Shown here one piece after another: positions 23,986 through 33,230 of a stretch of 52,267 nt of DNA. Each line of letters opens with the position of its first letter. Positions within the stretch are counted from its first letter, which is position 1. Location: assembly GCA_945889175.1 (NCBI GenBank), contig CAMDBF010000006.1, positions 1 to 52,267 on the forward strand, written 5' to 3'. Origin of the DNA: Rickettsia typhi. GTDB lineage: Bacteria; Pseudomonadota; Alphaproteobacteria; Rickettsiales; Deianiraeaceae. The notes beneath the pieces were generated by a model, which was not told the origin of the DNA, did no database searches, and was given only the letters and a program-made list of their open reading frames with translations. Made by a program: the position numbers and the translations under genes.

Positions 23986-25263
23986 TTATACGAGATTCTG
24001 CTTGACAAATTTATCGTAAACATAAAACAATACAAAACCCGAGCCTATACCAACTAAAAGATCGATGTAAAGAGTAAAAAACACTACGGATGCAATGATT
24101 ACCATATTAAATCTTGATTCTTTATATAAGTTACATATAAGCGGAATATTGATAAGATTATATCCAATTAATATAAGCATTGCGGCAAGTAGGCATAAAG
24201 GAACAAATTGCAAAACAGAACCACAAATGCAAGTAAGTATTAAAAGTGATAATCCGTGAAAAAAATTCGACCATTTATTTGTAGCCCCATATTTAATGTT
24301 TGCTGAGCTTCTTACTATTTCGGCTATCATTGGTAGCCCGCCTATAGCCCCGCAAATTGCGTTACCAAAACCTACAGCACGCAAGTCTTTTTTTAAGTTT
24401 GTTTTTCGCTTTAATGGGTCAAGTTTGTCAACGGCTATTGCCGATAAAACGGTTTCAAGACTACCAACTGCAAAAATTGTTATTACAGCTAAGCAAAAAT
24501 GCAAATCAATTTTACTAAACACTGGCAAGGAAAAGGCATCAGTAATTGAATCCGGAAGCTTTAAAAACAAGCTTGAAGGACTAACTGACAGACTTTGTAT
24601 TATAAAATGCTTGTTTTGTTCAATATTTAAAAGATAAGCCAACAAAGAGCCTGCTAAAATTGCTACCAAGTAGACTGGTATTGATTTTAAGTATTTAATT
24701 TTACTAAGCTTTTTATTCCAAAGTAATATTAAAGCAATAGTAAAGATACCTATAAAGATTGTTTCGTACTGAGCCCCAAGCAATGCAAATGGGACATCTG
24801 TAATTAATTGAATCATACCATCCTTAGGAATTTTATACCCAAACATTGTAAAGATTTGCTTAAGAATTACTATCAAGCCTATTGCTGTCATCATTCCTCT
24901 TATTACAATATCGGGGAATTTACGCATGTACTCCGGAATTTTAGTAAAGCTAACAATAACCTGCATTATACTTGCAATAAGTATTGCCCCAAGGGTTAGT
25001 TTGTAGCCCATTATCAAATCATCGCCGCCAAGGGAGCGTACCGAGTCCATAATTACAACTATCATGCCAGCTGCTGGGCCATTGATTGTAACATGCGAGC
25101 CACTAATTTGTGAAACAATCATGCCGCCAATTATGGCAGTAATTATACCAGCAAGAACAGGAAAGCCAGAAGCAATTGAAATTGCAATACATAAAGGCAA
25201 GGCAATAAACGAGACTAAAATGCCAGATGTGATGTTTTGACGAATATCTTGAATTTTAAACAT
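23986..25263 (-). CDS. SulP-family inorganic anion transporter, no STAS domain
   Basis: 425 residues from the ATG at 25263. SulP features: an N-terminal IRQNITSGILVSFIALPLCIA, then ASGFPVLAGIITAIIGG, and SGSHVTINGPAAGM matching the SulP substrate-loop consensus; the later GNAICGAIGGLPMIAEIVRSSANIKYGAT segment is also family-like. About 10-12 membrane helices follow. The protein stops after YVYDKFVKQNLV, so the cytoplasmic STAS domain of most SulP carriers is missing. Substrates for the family include sulfate and bicarbonate; which applies is not visible. A start at 25305 would overlap a small upstream frame. The gene overlaps nothing downstream and is followed by the barrel gene. Confidence 0.88.
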   Translation of the reverse strand: MFKIQDIRQNITSGILVSFIALPLCIAISIASGFPVLAGIITAIIGGMIVSQISGSHVTINGPAAGMIVVIMDSVRSLGGDDLIMGYKLTLGAILIASIMQVIVSFTKIPEYMRKFPDIVIRGMMTAIGLIVILKQIFTMFGYKIPKDGMIQLITDVPFALLGAQYETIFIGIFTIALILLWNKKLSKIKYLKSIPVYLVAILAGSLLAYLLNIEQNKHFIIQSLSVSPSSLFLKLPDSITDAFSLPVFSKIDLHFCLAVITIFAVGSLETVLSAIAVDKLDPLKRKTNLKKDLRAVGFGNAICGAIGGLPMIAEIVRSSANIKYGATNKWSNFFHGLSLLILTCICGSVLQFVPLCLLAAMLILIGYNLINIPLICNLYKESRFNMVIIASVVFFTLYIDLLVGIGSGFVLFYVYDKFVKQNLV

Positions 25264-25351
25264 TGTGAAAACGAAAAAATGCAATAATAGGATGAATAAA
25301 AACACTCATTGAAATTGCTATAACAACTCCAAGAATAATAGCAATACGCAT
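25256..25351 (-). CDS. Possible 31-residue membrane peptide upstream of sulP
   Basis: An ATG frame at 25351 encodes MRIAIILGVVIAISMSVFIH then PIIAFFRFHNV and stops at 25256-25258, eight bases inside the sulP start region. It is one strongly hydrophobic helix with a basic end. The overlap would couple its translation with sulP. An inverted repeat (ATTGCTAT 25314-25321 with ATAGCAAT 25338-25345) lies in the same DNA. It could be a real small membrane protein or a chance frame. Confidence 0.35.
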   Translation of the reverse strand: MRIAIILGVVIAISMSVFIHPIIAFFRFHNV

Positions 25352-25398
25352 AATTAAAATTCTTTACTAGATAAATCTCTTGTCAAGTAAAAAAGATG

Positions 25399-25427
25399 TT
25401 GCAAAGCCATGCTGATTTTGATATAAT
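25399..25427 (+). promoter_or_regulatory. Sigma-70-type promoter of the giant coiled-coil gene
   Basis: TTGCAA (25399-25404), 17-base spacer, perfect TATAAT (25422-25427). The predicted leader is about 110 bases and includes the hairpin at 25458-25481. Confidence 0.6.
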
Positions 25428-25457
25428 GCAGGTTATGCAGTATGTAGACTGACTTTA

Positions 25458-25481
25458 AAGAGCCCTAGAGGTAAGGCTCTT
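25458..25481 (+). promoter_or_regulatory. Leader hairpin of the giant gene
   Basis: AAGAGCC (25458-25464) pairs with GGCTCTT (25475-25481) across a 10-base loop. It lies between the promoter and the ATG at 25545; no T-run of terminator quality follows. It could stabilise the leader or attenuate transcription. Confidence 0.35.
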
Positions 25482-25544
25482 AATTTAAGTTCTGTAACAT
25501 TTAAAGGAATAATAATTAATAATTAATATTTAATTATTTTTGAT

Positions 25545-28500
25545 ATGGAATCGACAACGCAAATTGTTTTAGACTCTACACCCACTACCCAAAGCAAGGC
25601 TTCGATTACTAAGGTAGCCTTTGAAAAATGGCAAAAAAATCTAGGTGATCATGCTGCGTACGGTGAAGAAAAAGGTGCACCTGAAAATAAAACAATATAT
25701 AGCAGCCTTTATAATACTGGTCTTGATGGCAAAGGAAAAACTGGTGCTATAACTGCATTTACAAGTAGTAGCAATGCTATTTCTAACGATCAAATTAAAG
25801 AGCTAAAATCAAAACTATCAACTGAAAGCAAGGGAACATTTGAAAAAGCTACGCCATTTGAGGCTTTGCGTCAAAAATCATCTAAGGTTTTTAGTCCCGA
25901 TTCATTTACTATTTTTGATTCAAAGTCATTGCAAAAAATTCTCAGCAAGGACAATATTCAAATTGCCTTGCATGCAATGGAAGCAAGGCAAAGAGCCGAA
26001 GCTGCAGAGGTCGAGGCTCAAAAAACAGATGTTCAAAAGCAAAACGAACAAATGATGGAATTTGCAGGAGAAGCTTTGATGGCATTTTTTTTACTCTGTC
26101 GTGCTGGATTTAAGGATATCGATGAAGGTGTAAATTATTATAAGTCACTAAAAAACGACAATCAAAAAGTTGATATTACAACCATTTCAAACCTTGAGAT
26201 AGGTAGAGAGATGATGGATAGATACTTAACAAACATTATTCATGATAGAAACGGAGGCGAGGAGGAAATTGTTAAAAAATTTAGCCAAGCTTTAGCTGGT
26301 AGCACCGATGCCCCTGATACCAAAAAAGTATTGGAACTTTGCCAGAATTTAATATCGCCAGATGATATTGAGCTTTTAAATGCAGGTAGTAAAAATCTAT
26401 ATAGAGACATGTGGCAAGCAACCCTTGAGGAAACCTTTAAACAAAGTGGCATTGAGGAGGGTAAGGCAAAAGCAATGGCAGAGTTTATCTGTAAAAAAGA
26501 AAATGTTGAAAACTTTTTTAGTAAAGGTAAGGCTTTGGCTCCAGAGCAAATAAAAGGCTTAGAAGCTATAACAGGCTTTGACCCAAATAGGGGTAAGATG
26601 ATGGAAAATTTACAAACTGGTCTTCGTGCAAGACTTGAACAAACAGGAAAAGAGATGCTAAATACTGCCAAAGATAGTTTTGCGGCAAGTAAAACAGGCC
26701 ACGAGAAAAAAATAAATGAGGCAAATCAAACAATTGAAAAAACTAAAAGCAATATCGAAGGTTTGAAAGATAATATAGCAAAGCTTGATGAAGTCTTGAA
26801 AAAGGTAACCACAAAAGAAGAGAGTAAGATTGAAGCAAAAAAAGCCGATTCCCAATCTTTTACTTCCTCTGCAGGTGCTGAAGTGGCTAAAAACACTGCA
26901 TTAGAGAAAAAAGAAACAGCTAATCAAAAACTAGAGGCAGCTAAGAGTAAGGTCACCGCAGTAGATGACAAAATAAATGAATTAAAACAAAAAATACAAG
27001 ATCAAAAAGGCAAAATTAGTCAACAAGTTGATTCCTTAAATGCCGAATTAACAAAAGACAAAGAAACTCTTAAAAATGCTACTAATGTTAATGTTGCAGA
27101 AGCAGAGGCTGCTTTTAACAAAAAAGACCACACTCTAGGGGGAATACCTCAGGCTATAAATGACTTAGAGGAAGGAAAGGGGAAACTTGACCAAGCTACA
27201 AAAGATTTAAACATTGAAGAGCGAAAAGCCCAAGGACTTGAAGGCATGAATGTTGATGACTTAACCAAGCAAATGGAGCAATTAATAAATGAAAAACAAG
27301 CCATTACAGAGGAGTTAAATAAAGCAAATCAAACATTTTTAGATGCCGATGCTGACCTTAAGGCTGTTGAGGAAGGTCTTGAAAATATTAAAGCAAAGGA
27401 GTTAAAACAAGAGCAGGAACAAAGTGAAATAACAAACCTTACAAATCAACTGAAGAGTGCTAAAGAAGAATTTACACAAGCACAAAAAGGTTTATCGGAT
27501 AAGATTGATAAACAGATTGATCAAAATAACACAGATAAAGCTAAAGTCGGAGAGTTAGAAACAGGTATTGAAAAATTACAAAAAGATGCACAACCACAAC
27601 AAAAACCTATAGCTGATGGTAAAAAATTAGATAACCTTACTGGCACAACTCAAGATAAATTAGCCAGCGTTGGACAGAAATTGACAGAATTAGAAACAGC
27701 TAAGACAGAAGCAAGTACAAAAGTAACAGAAATACAAGATCAAAAAGAGGTATTAGCTAAAAAAGTTGAGGCATTGCTAAAAGAGTTTGAGGGACAAAAA
27801 ACAGCCTTGGAAAATAATCAAAAAGCTGTTGAAGATGCCAAAGGCAAACAAGACGGATCAAATGATAAAGCTAATACACACCTTAATAACAATAATTATG
27901 ATGCTCAGGATTTTGATGCACAAAAAAATGCTATACAGAATGATATTAATGCAATAAAGGCAGAGACTGAAGCACAAACAAAAATCAATAGTGAGTTTAA
28001 TCCTGCTGCAATTGATTTAGCAAATATCGAAGCACAGATTCAACAAATGACAACAGAACTTGAGACATTAAATACTCAAGAGACTAAAGCCCTTAAAGAA
28101 CAAGCCCAAGTAGAGGCAGATATTGAAGCTACCAAGGAGCAACAAGGTGAGTTAGGTAATCAATTAAAACAAGAGGAAAAAAAGGCAGAGCAAGAGAAGC
28201 AAACACAAGATATTAATGGCTTAAAAACAGAGCTAGCAACTGCTAAGGAAGGCTTTCAAGCATCCAAGGAAAGCCATGAAGCAGTCAAAAAAACAGCAAC
28301 TGAAGCAATTGCTAAAAATAATGAAAATATAAAAACACTTGATGGAAAAATAAATGAAAATCAAATACCAGAAATTTTAAAACAACCTAAAGGTCAGGCT
28401 ACAAATACTAATATAACTCCTACTTCGTTTACAGACTCAAAAGCAGGTCAGCAAGAAGTTGATAAACTCACAATAGACAAAACTACTGCCGATAATACAT

Positions 28501-31238
28501 TAATAGAAAGTAAAAATACACTGGTAAAGACCGATAAAGCAATAGAAGAGCTTAAAGCCAAAATAGAAGAGCAAAAAGCACAATTAGAGGCTAAAAAACA
28601 GGAAATACAAACACAAATAACAACAGATACCAAAACACTGGAAGGTGCAACAGGTGTTAAGACAGAAGCAGCAGATGTAGCTAATAAAAAAGGAGATATA
28701 GAATTTGATGCCGCTAAAGGCAATTTTGACACAATTACAAGCGAAATTGAAGCAGATATACAAGCTTTAAATCAAGGTACGAATGACTTAGATGAATCAA
28801 CTAAAAGTTTAGATGGAATAAAAGAAAACCCAATTGACACAAAAGACATTGATTTACTACAAAAACAAATGACAGCCCTCTTAGCTCAAAGAGAAAGCGA
28901 ATTACAGGCAGTAAATACCGCACAAAGCAAAGTTGATGCAGTAAGCCAAGAACTTGCAAATGCACAGGCTGGATTGAAAGAGGCCGTGACCGAAGAGAAA
29001 GAAAAAGCCGCCGAAGAGAAAAAACAGCTTGACACAGCCAAGGAAGAGTTTAACACTGCAATTGATTCAAAAATATCAACAATAGATATACAAGTAAAAG
29101 GTTTGGAAGAATTAAAAAAACAAATTGAAGAACAAAAGACAGCAGTTACAAATACAAACATAGATGGTACGGCTTTACAAAATAATACAGATGATTTAGG
29201 TAACAAAAAAGCTAGTTCCACAGCAAATTTAGATACTCAATTAGAAGCGGTAAAAGCCGAGATTAGTAGATTAAATGAGGCTAAACAAGATATTCAAGCC
29301 AAAAAAGATGGTGTTGAGGGTTTATCAAAAGAAGAGCTTGAGAGTAGAAAAAAAGAGGCAAATGCAATTGATACCACAGATAAAACCAAAGATCTTACAG
29401 ATAAATTTAATACAGAAAAGGATAGTTTTAACAAAGAGAGTAAAACAGTAAAAAGTACAAATACAAATCAAGTAGAGGAACTTACAAGCTTAAAAACTAA
29501 CTTAAATAGTGGGGTTACAAGTTTTGATGGTGCAAAAAGCACTGCCCTAGAGAGCAATCAAGCTCAGGCCAAAAAAATTGAAGAAGCAAGAAGCAGTATA
29601 GAAACATTTAAACAAGCAATCAACAGTGAACGCCCAACAAGTGCAAAAACTAATCAAGATTACATTGGAGCATTAAAAAAAGTCGAAGAACAAAAACAAC
29701 CTACAACAGTTGCAAAAGGTGATGGTGAAGATAACAAAACACATCTTGAAAATATTACAAAAAAAATAAAAGACACAGAAGTTGAACTAACAAAAGCCAA
29801 GCAATTATCGGCTGAAAAAACTGACACAGCTGTTAAGCAAAAAGAGGAGTTAGATAAACAAACGGCAGCTATGGATGAAAAAATTGCTGAATTGGAAAAG
29901 TTAATAGAAAGCAAAGGAAAGGAGGTTGCTAGTAAACAAAGCACAATTGAGAATTGCAAGATAGATGATGATAAAAAAAAGACTGATATTGATGTTACTA
30001 AAGATTTTCAAGCAAACAAGGTTGGATTTCAAGAATCGCAAGACCATGTTAATGACAAAAATACAGAACTATCAAATATCAAGGGCGTTGATGTTAGCAA
30101 TGTTGAGAGTTTAAAAACAGAGATTGAAGAATTGCAAAAAAATATAAAACAATTAAATGTAAATTTTGAAAAAACTACACAAGAAGCCGCCGAAGCTATA
30201 CAAACTGTCAAACAACTTGAAGCTAATCAAAAAGGACTAGAAGGGCAAAAAGCTACAGTTGAATCCGAAATACAAGAGGAAGCACTGAAAAACTTTAAAT
30301 TGCCAGAAGAGGCAGATTTAGACGACGATATAAATGCAGTCAAAAGTAAACCAAGTATAATATCTAAAGATATAACATTCAAAGTCACCGCAAGCAAAAA
30401 GCCAGACCAAGAGATAAAAATTAGTGAAAAAAGTTTTAGAGCAGCTCACGCAAGATGGCAAGGTAATGTCGTTGAAAGCAAAAGATCTACTTTTGTGGAC
30501 AATCCTAAAGAGAACACATCCGGCTTTAAACTTGAAGCTGCTGACGTTGGCAGGGAAGATTTTAGTCAATTAAACAAAGGTGCTGACGGTAAAATACAAA
30601 CAAATATTTACAATAATTTACTCATAGCGCAGGAAAAATTAAACAAAACACAGAGTATTGAAGAAGCTCAAAAAATAGTAACAGAATGTCGAGATGCAAT
30701 TATTGGAGATAACAGCAAAACCGCATCCAGTGTTGGTATTAAAAACCAAGACGAATTCAAAGAATCAATAACGAAAGCTACAAATGAACTAGAGACACAG
30801 TTTAAACAAAAAGCAGAGGCAAGACAGAGATTGGAGGCAAAACTCCAAGAATATAAGGGCATGGAGAAAAAATTTAAAGATCAAAGAGGATTGACACCTG
30901 AACAGGAGACAAAAAGAACTGATGCGATAAACAAAATTAACGAAAGAATTTCAACAATTAACAATACTTTATTACAAAACACACAAGGAGCGACCAACAC
31001 CCAGCAACAAAATAACACAAAAAGCCGTAATAATGCTCCGGCACAAACACACAATCCTAATGTACAAACTAAACCACTAAGTCGTAATAATCCCAACAAT
31101 GTTAAATCTCAAGCCCACATTCCTAAGGTTACAGAACCCTTCAAGGACCAAGTTCACCAACCCCCCCTTGGCAGCTATCAGTCGGTTGCTAATTTACAAT
31201 CTGGCAAAAGTCAAGGTCAAGCTGCTGGTCGTGGATAA
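25545..31238 (+). CDS. Giant coiled-coil protein with long internal repeats
   Basis: 1897 residues, no signal peptide. Residues 1-370 are mixed helical with one hydrophobic patch (EFAGEALMAFFLLCRAGF, about 170-187). From about 375 to 1600 it is charged heptad-type coiled coil rich in Lys, Glu, Gln, Asn and Thr. Repeats begin with an AK(E/D)xF motif: AKDSFAASKTGHE (375), AKEEFTQAQKG (639), AKEGFQASKESHE (899), AKEEFNTA (1165), then EKDSFNKESKT (1291) and a weaker one near 1488; the first three spacings are about 264, 260 and 266. About 1620-1800 is a second helical domain, and 1805-1897 is an Asn/Gln/Pro-rich tail ending AAGRG. It has its own promoter. Such proteins may be structural filaments or secreted effectors; I recognise no family. 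Confidence 0.85.
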   Translation: MESTTQIVLDSTPTTQSKASITKVAFEKWQKNLGDHAAYGEEKGAPENKTIYSSLYNTGLDGKGKTGAITAFTSSSNAISNDQIKELKSKLSTESKGTFEKATPFEALRQKSSKVFSPDSFTIFDSKSLQKILSKDNIQIALHAMEARQRAEAAEVEAQKTDVQKQNEQMMEFAGEALMAFFLLCRAGFKDIDEGVNYYKSLKNDNQKVDITTISNLEIGREMMDRYLTNIIHDRNGGEEEIVKKFSQALAGSTDAPDTKKVLELCQNLISPDDIELLNAGSKNLYRDMWQATLEETFKQSGIEEGKAKAMAEFICKKENVENFFSKGKALAPEQIKGLEAITGFDPNRGKMMENLQTGLRARLEQTGKEMLNTAKDSFAASKTGHEKKINEANQTIEKTKSNIEGLKDNIAKLDEVLKKVTTKEESKIEAKKADSQSFTSSAGAEVAKNTALEKKETANQKLEAAKSKVTAVDDKINELKQKIQDQKGKISQQVDSLNAELTKDKETLKNATNVNVAEAEAAFNKKDHTLGGIPQAINDLEEGKGKLDQATKDLNIEERKAQGLEGMNVDDLTKQMEQLINEKQAITEELNKANQTFLDADADLKAVEEGLENIKAKELKQEQEQSEITNLTNQLKSAKEEFTQAQKGLSDKIDKQIDQNNTDKAKVGELETGIEKLQKDAQPQQKPIADGKKLDNLTGTTQDKLASVGQKLTELETAKTEASTKVTEIQDQKEVLAKKVEALLKEFEGQKTALENNQKAVEDAKGKQDGSNDKANTHLNNNNYDAQDFDAQKNAIQNDINAIKAETEAQTKINSEFNPAAIDLANIEAQIQQMTTELETLNTQETKALKEQAQVEADIEATKEQQGELGNQLKQEEKKAEQEKQTQDINGLKTELATAKEGFQASKESHEAVKKTATEAIAKNNENIKTLDGKINENQIPEILKQPKGQATNTNITPTSFTDSKAGQQEVDKLTIDKTTADNTLIESKNTLVKTDKAIEELKAKIEEQKAQLEAKKQEIQTQITTDTKTLEGATGVKTEAADVANKKGDIEFDAAKGNFDTITSEIEADIQALNQGTNDLDESTKSLDGIKENPIDTKDIDLLQKQMTALLAQRESELQAVNTAQSKVDAVSQELANAQAGLKEAVTEEKEKAAEEKKQLDTAKEEFNTAIDSKISTIDIQVKGLEELKKQIEEQKTAVTNTNIDGTALQNNTDDLGNKKASSTANLDTQLEAVKAEISRLNEAKQDIQAKKDGVEGLSKEELESRKKEANAIDTTDKTKDLTDKFNTEKDSFNKESKTVKSTNTNQVEELTSLKTNLNSGVTSFDGAKSTALESNQAQAKKIEEARSSIETFKQAINSERPTSAKTNQDYIGALKKVEEQKQPTTVAKGDGEDNKTHLENITKKIKDTEVELTKAKQLSAEKTDTAVKQKEELDKQTAAMDEKIAELEKLIESKGKEVASKQSTIENCKIDDDKKKTDIDVTKDFQANKVGFQESQDHVNDKNTELSNIKGVDVSNVESLKTEIEELQKNIKQLNVNFEKTTQEAAEAIQTVKQLEANQKGLEGQKATVESEIQEEALKNFKLPEEADLDDDINAVKSKPSIISKDITFKVTASKKPDQEIKISEKSFRAAHARWQGNVVESKRSTFVDNPKENTSGFKLEAADVGREDFSQLNKGADGKIQTNIYNNLLIAQEKLNKTQSIEEAQKIVTECRDAIIGDNSKTASSVGIKNQDEFKESITKATNELETQFKQKAEARQRLEAKLQEYKGMEKKFKDQRGLTPEQETKRTDAINKINERISTINNTLLQNTQGATNTQQQNNTKSRNNAPAQTHNPNVQTKPLSRNNPNNVKSQAHIPKVTEPFKDQVHQPPLGSYQSVANLQSGKSQGQAAGRG

Positions 31239-31263
31239 TTTTTTGTAAAGTTTTTAAAAATGA

Positions 31264-31292
31264 TTGACAAGTAAAATAATATTTATTAAATT
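31264..31292 (+). promoter_or_regulatory. Promoter of tRNA-Glu
   Basis: TTGACA (31264-31269), 17-base spacer, TAAATT (31287-31292, 4 of 6 matches). The start of transcription would be near 31299, about 48 bases before the tRNA. Confidence 0.4.
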
Positions 31293-31346
31293 TAATTACT
31301 AACTGTCTTTGTGCGATGTCATTATTAAAAATTACATCCTAACATT

Positions 31347-31421
31347 GGCCCCATCGTCTAGTGGTTAGGACATCACCCTTTCACGGTGGTAACACGGGTT
31401 CGAATCCCGTTGGGGTCACCA
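31347..31421 (+). tRNA. tRNA-Glu (anticodon TTC)
   Basis: Full cloverleaf. The acceptor GGCCCCA pairs with TGGGGTC (31411-31417, one G-T). The anticodon stem ATCACC/GGTGGT encloses loop CTTTCAC with TTC at 31380-31382. The T arm is CGGGTTCGAATCCCG. The 3' CCA is encoded (31419-31421). It is not flanked by an integrase. Confidence 0.97.
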
Positions 31422-31481
31422 TACATCAAAATCATCTATTAAATTATCCATCAAAATTACACTATTCCACACCTTAAGCTA

Positions 31482-31510
31482 TTGACAGAGATTTTGTTCT
31501 ATGCTATAAT
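31482..31510 (+). promoter_or_regulatory. Consensus sigma-70 promoter of the M48 protease gene
   Basis: Perfect TTGACA (31482-31487), 17-base spacer and perfect TATAAT (31505-31510), 50 bases before the protease ATG. This is the best promoter in the window. Confidence 0.7.
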
Positions 31511-31559
31511 TAAATAATAATATTTCATTTAAAGATAAGTTGTTAATTGCTATTTAGCT

Positions 31560-32654
31560 ATGTTTGCAAAAGTGTTAAATATTCTATTAGTCTATTTCTT
31601 GTGTATTGCAAACTTTGCATTTTTAACAATACCTTTCATTATCTTACTCTCCCCGCTCCTTCTTATAAAAGGCTCCTTAGGCATAAATGTGATTATCTCT
31701 TGCATTGTCATTTTTGGATTTGCAGTATCAAGCATTGTTTTACTCTTTTGGTTTTTGGACTTTTTATTTGCTTTAAGCGTAAGGGGGTATATAAAAAACA
31801 CCAAACCATATTCTCACAAAAAGTATGCAATATATAAGGAATATATCGATAATGCTTACAAAATCATTAAACAAAAATATAATATCAGCTTTAAAATTTT
31901 AATTAAGGATAGCGAGAGCATTGAAGCCTTTGCAACCGGTGGCTTTGGGTTAAAGATTGTTGTGATTAGCAATGCAACTCTTGAAAAACTTGAAGTAAAA
32001 TCAAAAGATCCAGAAGAGTTTCAGATAGCAATTGCGGGTCTTTTAGGTCACGAGGCTTCTCATCTTTTAAATAAAGATTTTTTACCCGGCACCTTACTTG
32101 CAACAAATCAAAAGGCTACAAGTATTTTTGCAAACATTAGTGGACTTGCCATGTCCTGCGTATTTATGATATTGTCAACTATCCCTTATTTTGGTAAATA
32201 TGCAAAGGTGCTAGCAAGGCTTGTTTATAAAAATTCACATTACATTTTAGGATTTTTTATGAACAAGATATTATTGCCATTTTATTTTTTTGTTTCCAAA
32301 ATTTTATCAAGAAGTATAGAATACAGAAGCGACAACGATTCTGCAAAAGCTTTTGGCAACTTAGGGGTATCTTTATGCTTGCAAATGTTAGCTGGTAATG
32401 ATTACAATAGTATATTTTCAACCCATCCTTCAACCCCAAAAAGAATATTGCATGTTAAAAGTGTAGCCGAACAAAAAAGAGTGGATGCCAAGTTTATAGT
32501 ACAAATATTAAATTACCTTTCAATTATTTTAATTGTTTTAACGCCTTTTATTCTTTACGATCTTATAATTCATAATTTACCATCCAAGGAATTTTATCAT
32601 CTGGCTCGCAGTTTGCAACAATCGATTCACTCAGTATCTCGTTTATTTTTTTAA
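31560..32654 (+). CDS. M48-family membrane zinc metalloprotease
   Basis: 364 residues. Two N-terminal membrane helices (about residues 5-35 and 41-72), then a protease domain with the zinc site HEASH at 164-168 (in LLGHEASHLLNKD) and the third ligand Glu in SIEYRSDNDSAKAF (E254). Hydrophobic helices lie around 190-245 and at the C-terminus (FIVQILNYLSIILIVLTPFI). HP-STPKR (STHPSTPKRIL) matches the C-terminal M48 consensus. This is the HtpX/Ste24 type layout, which degrades or processes membrane proteins in the inner membrane. It has a consensus promoter of its own just downstream of tRNA-Glu. Whether it is HtpX itself (heat-shock quality control) or another M48 member is open; the length is greater than HtpX (about 290). 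Confidence 0.85.
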   Translation: MFAKVLNILLVYFLCIANFAFLTIPFIILLSPLLLIKGSLGINVIISCIVIFGFAVSSIVLLFWFLDFLFALSVRGYIKNTKPYSHKKYAIYKEYIDNAYKIIKQKYNISFKILIKDSESIEAFATGGFGLKIVVISNATLEKLEVKSKDPEEFQIAIAGLLGHEASHLLNKDFLPGTLLATNQKATSIFANISGLAMSCVFMILSTIPYFGKYAKVLARLVYKNSHYILGFFMNKILLPFYFFVSKILSRSIEYRSDNDSAKAFGNLGVSLCLQMLAGNDYNSIFSTHPSTPKRILHVKSVAEQKRVDAKFIVQILNYLSIILIVLTPFILYDLIIHNLPSKEFYHLARSLQQSIHSVSRLFF

Positions 32655-32847
32655 ACAACTTTTCAAAAACTCTTGAAATTGTATTGACAACAAATTAAAT
32701 AGATTATAGTTCTCAACAAACCTATCTTTCACTAGGTTTTGTTCAGTGGCGTGCAAGCGTACCAATAAAAAACAAAATTAGCATTATCGCTTTTAAATAA
32801 AGTAGTAATGCCGTGCTTAAAGCTGTTATTATTATTGATTGTCAAAC
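32655..32847. other. Intergenic region with hairpin
   Basis: It contains TTGACA (32684-32689) with TATAGT (32705-32710) at a short 15-base spacing, then a hairpin AACAAACCTA (32715-32724) / TAGGTTTTGTT (32733-32743) with one bulge. A small RNA or a structured leader of the lipoprotein gene is possible. I could not match it to a known RNA class. Confidence 0.3.
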
Positions 32848-33168
32848 ATGAGGTTAATTAAGCTAACAATAAAAAGTTTTAAATTACATACTGGTATTTT
32901 ATTGCTTTTACTTTTTACATCATGCGGTAATGTTGCCGATTACACGGTTAACCCAAACGCACTTCAGCCAGATCCATCAAGCTACTACGATAGTGACAAC
33001 TACTACGATGGAATGATAAGAAAAAGCAATATCAAGTCCAATGGACATGGTTATACAGTTATCAATCCTAATGCAATTAACGCAGATGATAGTTCCATTG
33101 TATACGTGCCGGTTGTTGTAAAAAAACCGCAAATAAAAAAGCAATATACCTATAACGATTACAATTAA
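32848..33168 (+). CDS. Small predicted lipoprotein
   Basis: 106 residues from the ATG at 32848 (a TTG at 32839 would add three). The signal sequence MRLIKLTIKSFKLHTGILLL ends in LLLFTSC with the modifiable cysteine at 26; -3 is Phe, a tolerated but unusual residue. The mature part is short and Tyr/Asn/Asp-rich and contains a near duplication: DYTVNPNALQPDPSSYYD and later GYTVINPNAINADDSSIVY. The function is unknown. It stands between the protease and the large membrane gene. Confidence 0.65.
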   Translation: MRLIKLTIKSFKLHTGILLLLLFTSCGNVADYTVNPNALQPDPSSYYDSDNYYDGMIRKSNIKSNGHGYTVINPNAINADDSSIVYVPVVVKKPQIKKQYTYNDYN

Positions 33169-33230
33169 CATTAATTATCAAGGCAAAGAGCTCAACATCT
33201 AAAACTTTGGGTTAGTTATTTATTAAAAAT

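Noticed and set aside
31592-31804. Minus-strand frames within the M48, giant coiled-coil and RND genes
   Set aside because: They are complementary shadows of long real genes, with no start signals or family features.
32711-32840. 6S RNA, tmRNA or SRP RNA between the protease and lipoprotein genes
   Set aside because: Only one short hairpin; none of the conserved parts of these RNAs could be matched.
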